Assembly (NCBI RefSeq): GCF_000744735.1
Contig: NZ_JQMM01000001.1
Location: 2,294,001-2,358,000, forward strand
Length of the DNA stretch: 64,000 nt
Source of the DNA: Porticoccus hydrocarbonoclasticus MCTG13d
Lineage (GTDB): Bacteria; Pseudomonadota; Gammaproteobacteria; Pseudomonadales; Porticoccaceae
Direction: 5' to 3'
Made by a program: the position numbers and the translations under genes. Positions within the stretch are counted from its first letter, which is position 1, and each line of letters opens with the position of its first letter. This document shows, in pieces, positions 18,328 to 27,210 of the stretch. The notes beneath the pieces were generated by a model. It made no database searches, was not told the DNA's origin, and was given only the letters and a program-made list of their open reading frames with translations.

Positions 18328-19653
18328 ATGACAGAACTCCTCTCCCCCGCAGGTTCTCTCAAAAATATGCGCTATGCATTAGCCTACGGCGCCGACGCCG
18401 TCTATGCGGGCCAGCCCCGCTACAGCCTGCGGGTGCGCAACAACGAATTCAACCACCTGGATGTCATGGCAGATGCTATCGCCGAAACCCATAGACAGGG
18501 CAAACAGTTTTACATTGCCAGTAATATCTCACCCCACAATGACAAGATTCGCAGCTATCTGAAAGATATGGCACCGGTGATCGAGATGAAGCCGGATGCC
18601 CTGATCATGTCCGATCCGGGTCTGATCATGATGGTCCGCGAAAAGTGGCCGGAGATGCCCATTCACCTCTCGGTCCAGGCCAATGCGGTCAATTACGCCA
18701 CCGTCAGATTCTGGCACCAGCAAGGGATTGTCCGCACCATCCTGTCACGGGAGCTGGGTCTTGAGGAGGTTGAGGAAATTCGCCAGCGCGTGCCTGAAAT
18801 GGAACTGGAGGTGTTTGTGCACGGCGCCCTCTGTATTGCCTACTCGGGCCGCTGCCTGTTGTCCGGCTATATGAATCACCGGGATTCCAACCAGGGTGCC
18901 TGCACCAATGCCTGCCGCTGGAAATACGATGCCCATGAGGCTACCCAGACTGAAACGGGCGATATTATTCCCACCAAAACCTGGGAACCGGAAAAACCGG
19001 ACAGCCACGATGAGGTTGAACCGATGATGCTGCTTGAGGAACAGGGGCGCCCCGGAGAAATGATGCCGGCCTTTGAAGACGAGCACGGCACCTACATCAT
19101 GAATTCAAAGGATTTGCGCGCGGTCCAGCATGTGGAAAAACTGATCGCCATGGGTGTCCACTCCCTGAAAATCGAGGGTCGCACCAAGTCCCATTATTAT
19201 GTGGCCCGCACGGCCCAAGTCTATCGTCGCGCCATCGACCACGCTCTGGCCGGCAAACCCTTCGACATGAGTCTGATGGCTGAACTGGATCATCTGGCCA
19301 ACCGCGGTTATACCGAAGGATTCTACCGACGCCACGTACCCCAGGAATATCAGAATTATGAACAGGGCGCTTCCGGCAATCCGAACCAACAGTTTGTCGG
19401 TGAAATCTGTGGTGTTGAGCGCGAGAAAGGCTGGTTTACCGTGGATGTCAAAAACCGGTTTGAAGCCGGCGATACGCTGGAACTGATCACTCCGCAAGGC
19501 AATATGACCTTCAATCTGGACGCCCTGGAAAATCGCGATGGCGTAAAAATCGATGCGGCACCCGGCTCCGGGCATGTAGTCCGGATTCCCATGCCGGCGG
19601 ATCTTCCCCTGTCGGAAGACGGCGGCTACGCCATGCTGATGCGCTACATGTAA
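18328..19653 (+). CDS. trhP: tRNA uridine-34 hydroxylation protein TrhP (U32 peptidase family, YegQ)
   Basis: A 441-residue member of the U32 'peptidase' family. In enterobacteria YegQ/TrhP is required for prephenate-dependent 5-hydroxylation of U34, the first step to cmo5U. The U32 signature is EVFVHGALCIAYSGRC near residues 166-181; the cysteines there and in CTNACRWKY are family-conserved and probably hold an Fe-S cluster. The start MTELLSPAGSLKNMRYALA matches E. coli and has AGGTGA 5 nt upstream; an ATG 78 bp earlier is not supported. cmoM, the last enzyme of the same modification, is 0.6 kb away. Confidence 0.95.
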   Translation: MTELLSPAGSLKNMRYALAYGADAVYAGQPRYSLRVRNNEFNHLDVMADAIAETHRQGKQFYIASNISPHNDKIRSYLKDMAPVIEMKPDALIMSDPGLIMMVREKWPEMPIHLSVQANAVNYATVRFWHQQGIVRTILSRELGLEEVEEIRQRVPEMELEVFVHGALCIAYSGRCLLSGYMNHRDSNQGACTNACRWKYDAHEATQTETGDIIPTKTWEPEKPDSHDEVEPMMLLEEQGRPGEMMPAFEDEHGTYIMNSKDLRAVQHVEKLIAMGVHSLKIEGRTKSHYYVARTAQVYRRAIDHALAGKPFDMSLMAELDHLANRGYTEGFYRRHVPQEYQNYEQGASGNPNQQFVGEICGVEREKGWFTVDVKNRFEAGDTLELITPQGNMTFNLDALENRDGVKIDAAPGSGHVVRIPMPADLPLSEDGGYAMLMRYM

Positions 19654-19751
19654 ACGTTAGCGCTGATGGACATTGGCGCGGCACGACAGCGCCAAAACCA
19701 ACGGCTTCCTGCTAGACTGTAGCCCGGCGAAAACGAAAAATCCGAGGTACT

Positions 19752-20240
19752 GTGGCAAAGATTATCCTGTTGCTGGCTCTGGGCCTGGTGGGCTACCTGC
19801 TCTGGCAGCAATATAAGCGACAACCCCCCGAACTGCGCCGCAAAGCACTACTCCGCGGCGGTTTTTATGCTCTGTTGGGAATCATTCTGTTGCTGGTGGT
19901 CACCGGTCGTGTGCACTGGCTTCTGGCTGCGGCCACCGCCGCCCTGCCACTGCTCAAATTGTTGTTCGGATTAGCCCTGAGGGCATGGCCCTTTCTGCAG
20001 GCTCTGCGCAGAAAAAACCAGCCGCCGCCACAGCAGCAGGCAAGTGCTGGCAGCAGCGGTGAACTCAGTCAACAGGAAGCTTTCCAGTTACTCGGTCTGC
20101 AACCGGGAGCCAGTCGCCAGGCCATCATCGATGCCCACAAACGGCTTATCCAGAAGCTGCATCCGGACCGCGGCGGTAATGATTATCTGGCCTCGAAACT
20201 GAATGCCGCCCGGGATCTGCTACTGAAACTGCACAGCTAG
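19752..20240 (+). CDS. Small membrane-anchored J-domain protein
   Basis: A 162-residue protein: an N-terminal helix (IILLLALGLVGYLLW), a second hydrophobic stretch (about residues 35-75), a Gln/Pro-rich linker, then a C-terminal J-domain (about 100-160) with the essential HPD motif in KLHPDRGGND. The J-domain at the C-terminus behind membrane helices recalls mitochondrial Pam18/Tim14 more than DnaJ; it should stimulate an Hsp70 (DnaK) at the inner membrane. GTG start with GAGG upstream. It follows trhP by 98 bp and converges on cmoM through a shared hairpin. Client unknown. Confidence 0.88.
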   Translation: MAKIILLLALGLVGYLLWQQYKRQPPELRRKALLRGGFYALLGIILLLVVTGRVHWLLAAATAALPLLKLLFGLALRAWPFLQALRRKNQPPPQQQASAGSSGELSQQEAFQLLGLQPGASRQAIIDAHKRLIQKLHPDRGGNDYLASKLNAARDLLLKLHS

Positions 20241-20260
20241 GGCCTGTTAACAGGCCCTTT
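20239..20260. terminator. Bidirectional hairpin between the J-domain gene and cmoM
   Basis: GGGCCTG-TTAA-CAGGCCC is a perfect 7-bp stem with a 4-nt loop and a short T-run on the plus strand. It spans the stop codons of both convergent genes. Confidence 0.6.
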
Positions 20261-21035
20261 GCCGCCCATGGGCCAGCAACAGATGAATATAGCGCCCCAA
20301 CCACCGGTAGGGATCCCGTCGGGAGTAGGCCAATTCCATCTCTATCACTGCTTCGGTAACGGTATTACCACCGCGGGGATTCGTCACATAATCGTGAAAG
20401 ACCCGTACACCGGTAGCTGCCATCTCCGCCAGACCGGCATCATTCACCCACTGTTTGACCTGTTCGGGATAAAGCGAATTGACCGGCGTGAGACTGCCTG
20501 TATCGGGGACGAACCTGTCCCTTTTCAGCAGGTTGAAATTGCCTCGCAGCAAATTGCGATATTCAAAGGAATGCCGGTTGTAGTAGGTAAAGGACAGGCA
20601 CCCTTCCGGGGCCAGGAAGCCTTGCAACTGCGGCAGCAATAATTCCGGCCTGGCCAGCCACTCCACTACCGCGTGACACAACACCAGATCGAATCGGCCC
20701 GGCTGCTGTTCCACCAATGCCTGAAACGGGCAGTGGTGCCAGGTGATCTGCTCATAGACACCGGCCTGTCGGGCAGCCACCTGCGCCACGGACAGCATCT
20801 CTGCGGACACGTCATTGACGACCACTCTGTGACCCAGACTGGCCAGGCGAATGGCCAGCTGACCGAGACCGGCACCCACATCCAGCACGGTTAACGGCTC
20901 GGCACCATGAATCTGTGGCAGATACTGTTCCAGATCCCGCCACAGCACCGCCAGACGAATCTCGCCTTTCAGACCGCCGTAGACCTTGCGTTGAAAGCGT
21001 TCGGCAAGGTCGTCAAAATTTCTATCCTGAATCAT
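20247..21035 (-). CDS. cmoM: tRNA 5-carboxymethoxyuridine methyltransferase CmoM
   Basis: A 262-residue class I SAM methyltransferase that converts cmo5U34 to its methyl ester (mcmo5U) in tRNAs reading four-fold degenerate codons. The N-terminus MIQDRNFDDLAERFQRKVYG closely matches E. coli CmoM (SmtA). The SAM-binding glycine loop is VLDVGAGLGQ near residue 47, and LCHAVVEWLARPE and TGVRVFHDYV are family motifs. The ATG at 21035 is chosen by homology; an ATG nine bases earlier is possible. It converges on the J-domain gene, with trhP beyond it. Confidence 0.94.
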   Translation of the reverse strand: MIQDRNFDDLAERFQRKVYGGLKGEIRLAVLWRDLEQYLPQIHGAEPLTVLDVGAGLGQLAIRLASLGHRVVVNDVSAEMLSVAQVAARQAGVYEQITWHHCPFQALVEQQPGRFDLVLCHAVVEWLARPELLLPQLQGFLAPEGCLSFTYYNRHSFEYRNLLRGNFNLLKRDRFVPDTGSLTPVNSLYPEQVKQWVNDAGLAEMAATGVRVFHDYVTNPRGGNTVTEAVIEMELAYSRRDPYRWLGRYIHLLLAHGRQRAC

Positions 21036-21161
21036 AGCCGCCATTATCCGGCAAAATGGCCTGTTTAACTGCTGTGAACTGAAATATTTTCAGGGAATAC
21101 TGTACTCGCCAGAGATAGACCAACAATCTTGCGAAGTGCTTGGCAACTTCTGGCGCGATCA

Positions 21162-21191
21162 CTGACAAAACCGCCCATACTCCCTTATACT
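21162..21191 (+). promoter_or_regulatory. Candidate sigma-70 promoter for the DUF3015 gene
   Basis: A CTGACA -35 element (21162-21167) and TATACT -10 element (21186-21191) are separated by 18 bp, about 50 bp before the DUF3015 start codon. This is the best hexamer pair in the 205-bp gap divergent from cmoM. Confidence 0.5.
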
Positions 21192-21240
21192 CGCAATGCC
21201 TGTAATGAAGCAGTTTCTAATCAATATAAGGAATTTATTT

Positions 21241-21717
21241 ATGATGCGACCAATTCTGACCGGCCTAGTGATGTTAACCGCCAGTTCATTTGCCATGGCC
21301 AGTGACACCGGTCCCGGCTGCGGCTGGGGTTCCATGCTATTCAAAGGCCAATCCGGTGTCGCCTCCCACGTTGTGGCTGCGACAACCAATGGCACTTCTG
21401 GCAACAATACCTTCGGTATGACGTCTGGCACCAATGGCTGCGATACATCCAGAACTATCAACTACACTGGCAGCAACGCCGTGGTGTTCCACAATATGGA
21501 TCGCCTCTCAAACGACATTGCCAAAGGTGACGGGGAAATTCTTTCCACTGTCGCTTCAGTCATGGGAATTGAGTCCCGGGACGTGCCCACCTTCAAGCGC
21601 GTCATGCACGACAACTTCAATACCCTTTATCCGAATAGCGACGTCACCAGCGAACAGATCGTCGAGACCATGGTCTCTCTCATGGCCAACGACAAGACAC
21701 TGGCCAAATACGTATAA
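21241..21717 (+). CDS. DUF3015 family secreted protein
   Basis: A 158-residue exported protein. The signal peptide is MMRPILTGLVMLTASSFAMA with cleavage after AMA, followed by the family opening TGPGCGWGSMLFKGQ. The rest is polar with few cysteines. The start at 21241 (ATGATG) has AAGGA about 8 nt upstream; an ATG 45 bp earlier would mask the signal peptide. The biochemical role is unknown. A DUF4105 gene follows after 97 bp, an adjacency I recall from pseudomonads, so the two probably act together in the periplasm or at the outer membrane. Confidence 0.85.
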   Translation: MMRPILTGLVMLTASSFAMASDTGPGCGWGSMLFKGQSGVASHVVAATTNGTSGNNTFGMTSGTNGCDTSRTINYTGSNAVVFHNMDRLSNDIAKGDGEILSTVASVMGIESRDVPTFKRVMHDNFNTLYPNSDVTSEQIVETMVSLMANDKTLAKYV

Positions 21718-21723
21718 AAACCT

Positions 21724-21748
21724 GGCCCGGCGGTCATTGACTGCCGGG
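21724..21748 (+). other. GC-rich hairpin between the DUF3015 and DUF4105 genes
   Basis: gcccggcggt and actgccgggc form a 10-bp stem with one G-T pair and a 5-nt loop, 6 bp after the DUF3015 stop. No T-run follows, so it may stabilise the upstream transcript or partly terminate it. Confidence 0.45.
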
Positions 21749-21814
21749 CACCCACCCCCTTCAGGACAGATCAACCTGTCCATGTTCATTCCCAGACATC
21801 CATAGGATTCATGG

Positions 21815-23671
21815 ATGAATCACAGATTGAAGACACTCCTCACCCTGCTACTTTTTTTACAGATAGCACCGGTGATTGGAGCACCTGACAATATCGCTGC
21901 CCTGTCCAGAGATTCACAATGGCTGGCTCTGCTGCAATACCAACGCAGTGACTGGGACGGCGCCCTGCGATCCGAAGTGGACAGTGAAGACTTTTTCCTC
22001 AGCGACCGCGGCAAAGTTGACCCGGAAGACGAACTGTTGGCCAATATTCGGGACTTTGAACAGAAACCTGATTTGCAGTGCCGCTTCCCGGCCAGAGCAC
22101 AGTGGTTGCAGAGCCAGGGCCTGATCGACACCCTGTCCATTGGCGAGGGCCACTGCCCGGAACTCAATCAATGGCTGCAAAAATTCGAGCCCGAACATAT
22201 CAGTCTGATCTTTCCTGCGGCTTATCTGAACAGCCCATCGTCCATGTTCGGCCACCTGTTTCTTCGGGTGGACCAGAAAAACCAGCGCGACGAAAACCGC
22301 CTGCTGGCACAGACCATCAACTTTGCCGCGAATGTGAATCACGATGATCCGGAACTGATTTACGCCTACCGCGGCCTGTTCGGCGGATACCCCGGCGTCA
22401 TATCGGTGATGCCCTACTACCAGAAAGTGAAAGAATACAGCGAGGTGGAAAACCGCGACATCTGGGAATACCGGCTCAACCTGAACGCTGAGGAAATTCA
22501 CCGCCTGCTACTCCATACCTGGGAGCTGTTACCGGCTCACTTCGACTATTTTTTCTTTGACGAGAACTGCGCCTATCGCATTCTCACACTTCTGGACGTA
22601 GCGCGCCCGAGCCTGCAATTGACACAACAGTTTTCGACATACGCCATCCCCTCGGACACGCTTCGCAGCATTGTCGCCGGAAATCTGGTAGCCAAGGTAC
22701 GCTACCGTCCGTCAATGGCCACCGAGCTGAAATACAAAATCGAACAGCTGCCTGTATCCCTCCATCCCCTCACCCTGGCTCTGGCAGACCCCAGTAACAT
22801 ACTCCAGGAACAGCACCATGATGAGGACCATCCAGCGATCACGGCTGGTGCTCTGGAGGTGGCCTTCGATCTGCAGCGCTACCAGGCTCAACAACAGCAA
22901 CTCCCCCGGTCGTCGGTGGCCGACGCCTCTCTGGAATTGCTGAAAAAACGCAGTGAAATTGCTGCCCCCTCGCCGTATCGGGCACCACCCGCGCCGACTG
23001 TCCGCGACGATGAGGGCCACCGGACCTTCCAGGTCGCGCTCAGCCGGGGACAGAATGAGGACGTGGAATACACTTTGTTACGCATCCGTCCAGCCTACCA
23101 TGACCTGCTCGATCCTCCTGCCGGGTACCCGGAAGGCGCACAGATCAAATTTCTCGAAACCGACCTGGCCTTAAGGGAAACGGGCACCTTGCGGCTGGAG
23201 CGTTTTACCGGCCTCAATATCACATCACTGACGCCCCGCGACGCTTTTTTCAAACCCCTCTCATGGCGGGTGGATGCCGGGCTTTACAGAAAATACCTGG
23301 CAGACGGCGACGACCCACTGGTTCCCACCCTGAATGTCGGCATAGGCCACAGCTATCGTCTCGCCGGGCAGCACCAGATCTATCTGCTTGCCGAAAGCCA
23401 ACTTCAGCACCAGCACAACCTGCCCTCCAACTACGCGGCAAGCCTTGGGTTACACGGTGGCTGGTTGTTTCGGGGAGAAAACTGGCAACAACATCTTTCC
23501 CTACAACTGAACGAGGCGGTGGCGGGATATGATCACCACTACCATCGGTTGAACTGGGAGGTCAGCTATCACCTGGGATTAAACCTGTCCCTGGTTGGCC
23601 AACTGTCCGCCACCACCACAGAGGGCAACTGGTTTCACCAACAGCGACTGGGACTGGAATGGCGTTTCTGA
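21815..23671 (+). CDS. DUF4105 (Lnb N-terminal-like) periplasmic/outer-membrane protein
   Basis: A 618-residue exported protein with a signal peptide (LLTLLLFLQIAPVIGA, about residues 9-24). Residues 130-300 form the DUF4105 domain, related to the N-terminal periplasmic domain of the lipoprotein N-acyltransferase Lnb. The candidate catalytic residues are the His of SSMFGHLFLR near 150 and the Cys of DENCAYRIL near 252. The C-terminal 200 residues alternate polar and aromatic residues and end LGLEWRF, like a small outer-membrane beta-barrel. AGGA lies 7 nt upstream of the ATG. Its end overlaps the next gene by 13 bp. Activity unproven. Confidence 0.85.
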   Translation: MNHRLKTLLTLLLFLQIAPVIGAPDNIAALSRDSQWLALLQYQRSDWDGALRSEVDSEDFFLSDRGKVDPEDELLANIRDFEQKPDLQCRFPARAQWLQSQGLIDTLSIGEGHCPELNQWLQKFEPEHISLIFPAAYLNSPSSMFGHLFLRVDQKNQRDENRLLAQTINFAANVNHDDPELIYAYRGLFGGYPGVISVMPYYQKVKEYSEVENRDIWEYRLNLNAEEIHRLLLHTWELLPAHFDYFFFDENCAYRILTLLDVARPSLQLTQQFSTYAIPSDTLRSIVAGNLVAKVRYRPSMATELKYKIEQLPVSLHPLTLALADPSNILQEQHHDEDHPAITAGALEVAFDLQRYQAQQQQLPRSSVADASLELLKKRSEIAAPSPYRAPPAPTVRDDEGHRTFQVALSRGQNEDVEYTLLRIRPAYHDLLDPPAGYPEGAQIKFLETDLALRETGTLRLERFTGLNITSLTPRDAFFKPLSWRVDAGLYRKYLADGDDPLVPTLNVGIGHSYRLAGQHQIYLLAESQLQHQHNLPSNYAASLGLHGGWLFRGENWQQHLSLQLNEAVAGYDHHYHRLNWEVSYHLGLNLSLVGQLSATTTEGNWFHQQRLGLEWRF

Positions 23672-24528
23672 AAAGAATTCAACGCAGTTGTCGATGGGCG
23701 CTGATCCTTTCGCTCTCAGTTTCGCTACTTACGGCCTGCAGCGGCATGTTCTTTTACCCGCAGGAGCGTTTGCGCCTCACCCCGGACATACTGGGTATCC
23801 AGTATCGGGACGTCTTCCTGACTACCCGTGACGATATCCGGGTGCACGCCTGGCATCTGCTGCCGCCATCCGTGCCCAAAGGCGTCATCCTGGTACTGCA
23901 CGGCAACGCCGAAAATATCAGCACGCATATCCACAGTGTCGCCTGGCTCGCAGAGTCCGGCTACGAACTGCTCTTGCTAGACTACCGCGGTTTCGGCCAC
24001 TCAGAGGGAGCTGCCTCTCTGCCCGGCGTATTCAACGATTTATCCAGTGCCGCTGACTGGCTTGAGCATCGCAGCCAGAGCCAAGGTATCCCGGCCTTCT
24101 GGCTCGGGCAGAGTATTGGCGCCAGTCTGAGCAGTTACTATTTGTCGAAGCACTCCGTCGACGGCCTCAAGGCGGTCATTCTCGACACCCCTTTCGCCAG
24201 TTACCGCCGGATTGGGCGGGAAAAATTTTCGGAATTCTGGTTGACCTGGCCACTCCAGTACCCTTTATCCTGGCTCATCGACGACCAATACAGCCCCGAA
24301 CGGGTGGCGGATAAATGGCCCCACCTTCCACTATTGATTTTCAGTAGTGAAAACGATGTTGTCATCCCCCAGCGGCACACCCGCGATCTGGTCAGACAAC
24401 TGCGCAGCGGGAGCGAGAGCACCATTGAAACAGTGCACACCGACACACCACACATCGGCACCTACCGCGACCAGTCCTACCGTGAAACCACGCTCAGATT
24501 TCTGCAAGAAAACACGGCCAAAAGATGA
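23659..24528 (+). CDS. Alpha/beta-hydrolase lipoprotein
   Basis: A 289-residue BEM46/YqiA-like serine hydrolase. The N-terminus is a lipoprotein signal with lipobox LTAC (C27). The oxyanion strand is LVLHGNAEN near 80, the nucleophile elbow is LGQSIGASL near 155, with an Asp (SSENDVVIP near 232) and His (DTPHIGT near 263) completing a triad. The substrate is probably an ester at the inner face of the outer membrane. It overlaps the DUF4105 gene by 13 bp, so translation is likely coupled; the trio DUF3015-DUF4105-hydrolase appears to be one unit. Confidence 0.88.
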   Translation: MAFLKRIQRSCRWALILSLSVSLLTACSGMFFYPQERLRLTPDILGIQYRDVFLTTRDDIRVHAWHLLPPSVPKGVILVLHGNAENISTHIHSVAWLAESGYELLLLDYRGFGHSEGAASLPGVFNDLSSAADWLEHRSQSQGIPAFWLGQSIGASLSSYYLSKHSVDGLKAVILDTPFASYRRIGREKFSEFWLTWPLQYPLSWLIDDQYSPERVADKWPHLPLLIFSSENDVVIPQRHTRDLVRQLRSGSESTIETVHTDTPHIGTYRDQSYRETTLRFLQENTAKR

Positions 24529-24548
24529 AGCGCCTGCCAAACAATGCT

Positions 24549-25844
24549 TCACTCACCGATAAAATACTGTTGGGTGCCGCGACTGGCGATGGCCGAGACA
24601 ATGCGTTCGACGCTTTGCAGATAAGCAGCAACCCGGTAACTGACATCCATTTCATCCGCCCGGTCGAAGCACAGCTCAGCCTGATTCACAAGCTGATCCG
24701 CCAAGCGTTCGTTGATGTAACTTTCTGACCAATAATCGCCAGTACGGTTCTGTACCCATTCCAGATAACTGACGATCACGCCCCCTGCATTGGCCAGAAC
24801 ATCCGGTAATACCGTGACTTTTTTTTCGGCCAGGCTTGCGTCCGCTTTGGCCGTCACCGGGCCATTGGCGATTTCCAGAATGGCGCCGGCGCGCACCTGG
24901 CCCACATTGTCAGTCGTAATAGCATTCTCCAGTGCAGCCAGTACCAGCACATCAACATCCAACGCCAGCAGAGCCTCCTGGCTGATCTGGCCGACATCGC
25001 TCTCGGTGCACACAGACGATTCGCAGTAGACCATACCCTTGAGCTCACGCGTTTCGTTCTTGTGCCGCCAGATGGGTTCCGGGTCCAGAGCCATGTTGGT
25101 ATTAATTGCGCCTTTTGAATCAGACAGCGCCACTATCCGGTAACCCGCTTCGTGCGCCAGACGAGCGAAGTGATAGCCGGCATTGCCGAAGCCCTGCACG
25201 GCAATGGTCGTGTCCTCAGGTCGTTTTCCTTTGCGTCTGGCCCAGGTTTCCAGTACCAGCAGAGCGCCGCGACCGGTCGCTGCAGTGCGCCCTGCAGAGC
25301 CTCCCATTTCTGGAGGCTTGCCGGTAATAATGGCAGGCACTTTCTCGCGGCTGATTTCGGAGTACTCATCCACCATCCAACCCATAACGATTTCGTTCGT
25401 GTTGACATCCGGTGCCGGAACATCGCGATCCGGCCCGATGACATCGTAAAAGGCGCGGATGTAGCCTCGGGAAAGCCGTTCCAGTTCCATCCGGGAAAGC
25501 GATTTCGGGTCCACCTGCACACCGCCCTTCGCACCCCCGAATGGCAGATTGACCAGGGCACACTTCAATACCATCCAGAAGCTCAAGGCCGTGACTTCAT
25601 CGGCATCCACATTGGGATGAAAGCGTACTCCGCCTTTGCCCGGTCCGCGACTCTGATCATACTGAACACGCCAACCCGGAAAGACTCGCAAACTGCCATC
25701 GTCCATACGGACTGGGATCGCCGCCTGATGAATGCATTTGGGCTGCTCGAGTTGGCGACGAACGTCACAGTGAACATCCAGTCGGTCAAAAATATCCGCC
25801 ATCCGCGATTGTGCGTCGCTAAAAAGGCTTTTCTTTTGGCTCAA
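24549..25844 (-). CDS. Glu/Leu/Phe/Val dehydrogenase family protein (glutamate dehydrogenase-like)
   Basis: A 431-residue oxidoreductase that probably interconverts glutamate and 2-oxoglutarate plus ammonia. The catalytic lysine motif is NLPFGGAKGGV near residue 100, with PAPDVNTNEIVMGWM near 145. The Rossmann fingerprint GFGNAG is near 218, and the following strand ends LSDSKGA, leaving NAD or NADP undecided. Length fits the hexameric small GDH group (GudB/RocG-like) rather than the 1600-residue NAD-GDH. It stands alone and converges on the hydrolase operon. Leucine or phenylalanine dehydrogenase activity is a less likely alternative. Confidence 0.9.
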   Translation of the reverse strand: MSQKKSLFSDAQSRMADIFDRLDVHCDVRRQLEQPKCIHQAAIPVRMDDGSLRVFPGWRVQYDQSRGPGKGGVRFHPNVDADEVTALSFWMVLKCALVNLPFGGAKGGVQVDPKSLSRMELERLSRGYIRAFYDVIGPDRDVPAPDVNTNEIVMGWMVDEYSEISREKVPAIITGKPPEMGGSAGRTAATGRGALLVLETWARRKGKRPEDTTIAVQGFGNAGYHFARLAHEAGYRIVALSDSKGAINTNMALDPEPIWRHKNETRELKGMVYCESSVCTESDVGQISQEALLALDVDVLVLAALENAITTDNVGQVRAGAILEIANGPVTAKADASLAEKKVTVLPDVLANAGGVIVSYLEWVQNRTGDYWSESYINERLADQLVNQAELCFDRADEMDVSYRVAAYLQSVERIVSAIASRGTQQYFIGE

Positions 25845-26155
25845 ACTGACTCTCCTGAGTTACTGTTAAAAAGGGCACATAATGATCAGACAGGTTGAAC
25901 GAAGGCTGCGATCTTTTAAAGAATAAGCGTGCTGTGGTCAACGTTGAAGGTCCCCATTCCGACCTGCTTTCGTGGACAACAGGGGGATAAAAAGATTCGA
26001 ATCTACAACCTAAATGGAGTTAAACCTTTCGCATGCAATGCAAACTTTGCAATCCATACCCCGGCCAACAGCTTTTCGAGCTTGCTCTAATCCATTGAAA
26101 AAACTAGAATTGCCGCCCAGCGAAGCGAGGTGCCAGCTCTCTATACACCCAATAA
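25845..26155. other. Intergenic region between the dehydrogenase gene and tRNA-Arg
   Basis: The 311 bp hold the leftward promoter region of the dehydrogenase and the rightward leader of tRNA-Arg. A TATACA at 26142-26147 is a possible tRNA -10 box. Reading frames here show no protein family features. Confidence 0.6.
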
Positions 26156-26232
26156 GCCCCGGTGGCACAGCTGGATAGCGCAGCCCCCTCCTAAGGGGCA
26201 GGTCGCAGGTTCGAATCCTGCCCGGGGCGCCA
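26156..26232 (+). tRNA. tRNA-Arg (anticodon CCT)
   Basis: A 77-nt cloverleaf: acceptor GCCCCGG pairs with CCGGGGC (26222-26228), the discriminator is G and CCA is encoded. The anticodon loop CTCCTAA lies in a GCCCC/GGGGC stem, giving anticodon CCT (reads AGG). The T-loop is GTTCGAATC. Confidence 0.96.
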
Positions 26233-26308
26233 TATCTTTTAAGGGACAAATATTTCCTGACATCAGGTCTGCTGGCAGAATCCAGGTATTACGAAACCAC
26301 ACGACCGC

Positions 26309-27016
26309 TCAACCGCGACAGAATGGCCATATCTGCCAGAAGTGTCTGCAGCGGAATTCCGACTCACAACCCGCCAGTTGTGTCTGATATCGACTGGCGA
26401 GGCCACTGACTTTGACGGCCGATCGCAACACCTGAGGCTTGTTGCGATGGTAACCCCGACGGTAACCGGTCGGTCCTTCATGATAAGCCAGGTACAGGTG
26501 CTCCGGGTTGTACAGGGAAATACCCAATCGCTCGTGACTGCGGCGGTTATACCAACCGATGAAGTCCGTGGCATATTTCATGTGGGTACGGCGGGTCAGT
26601 AGACCGCCAACGTCCTCCTCGTATTCACCCCAGACCGGATCCTGCGCCTGGGCATAGCCGTAGGCAGATGAAGACCGAAACCACGGAATGAACCCCAGCA
26701 ACCGATCCCGTGGGGGCTTTGCGTGGCTTCGAAACGAAGACTCCTGATGAATAAAGGCCATCTGGGTAGCAATGGGCGTGCCCCATTTTTCCTGAGCATC
26801 TCTGGCATGGTCATACCAAGCGGGTTCCTGTCTGAAAATCTCACAGATATTACTTTGCTTTGCGGGCGGCGCCGCAGCAAACAGCGCGCAACCCGAAACC
26901 GACACAAAAAAAATCAACAGCGCCGCTGGCCTGATCACAGGATGCCGGCGACACTTTTGACGGCAGTAGCGCCAGCATTTTTTACGTATGGATCGCCGGA
27001 ATGCCAAAGACTTCAC
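26309..27016 (-). CDS. SLT-domain lytic transglycosylase lipoprotein
   Basis: A protein of up to 235 residues. A basic N-terminus leads into a hydrophobic segment and the lipobox VSGC, so it is probably lipidated and placed at the outer membrane. The SLT-type active site is FIHQESSFRS, with the Glu as acid catalyst, followed by SAYGYAQAQDPVW and YNPEHLYLAYHEGPTGY. It cleaves the glycan strands of peptidoglycan to 1,6-anhydro products. The GTG at 27016 lacks a clear ribosome site; a GTG at 26938 still leaves a complete lipoprotein signal and may be the real start. Confidence 0.85.
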   Translation of the reverse strand: MKSLAFRRSIRKKCWRYCRQKCRRHPVIRPAALLIFFVSVSGCALFAAAPPAKQSNICEIFRQEPAWYDHARDAQEKWGTPIATQMAFIHQESSFRSHAKPPRDRLLGFIPWFRSSSAYGYAQAQDPVWGEYEEDVGGLLTRRTHMKYATDFIGWYNRRSHERLGISLYNPEHLYLAYHEGPTGYRRGYHRNKPQVLRSAVKVSGLASRYQTQLAGCESEFRCRHFWQIWPFCRG

Positions 27017-27210
27017 CTGAAAATTGTCTGGACAAAACAGGTTTCAGTTCAGCACAAACCGGAGCAAAAGTGAAATAGACGGGTTGCCGCGCTTTTTTCC
27101 ACACAGGATGCACAACACAGCATGTCCTTTGCAGTACTCAACGGCCTATAATTCCCCGGCACGGGGCTTTGAACGGGTCCACATCTCGCTCACAACATCT
27201 GGATATCCCC

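Noticed and set aside
26010-26249. 79-codon frame antisense to tRNA-Arg (APGRIRTCDLPLRRG)
   Set aside because: A well-known false protein produced by reading tRNA-Arg backwards; no other coding signal.
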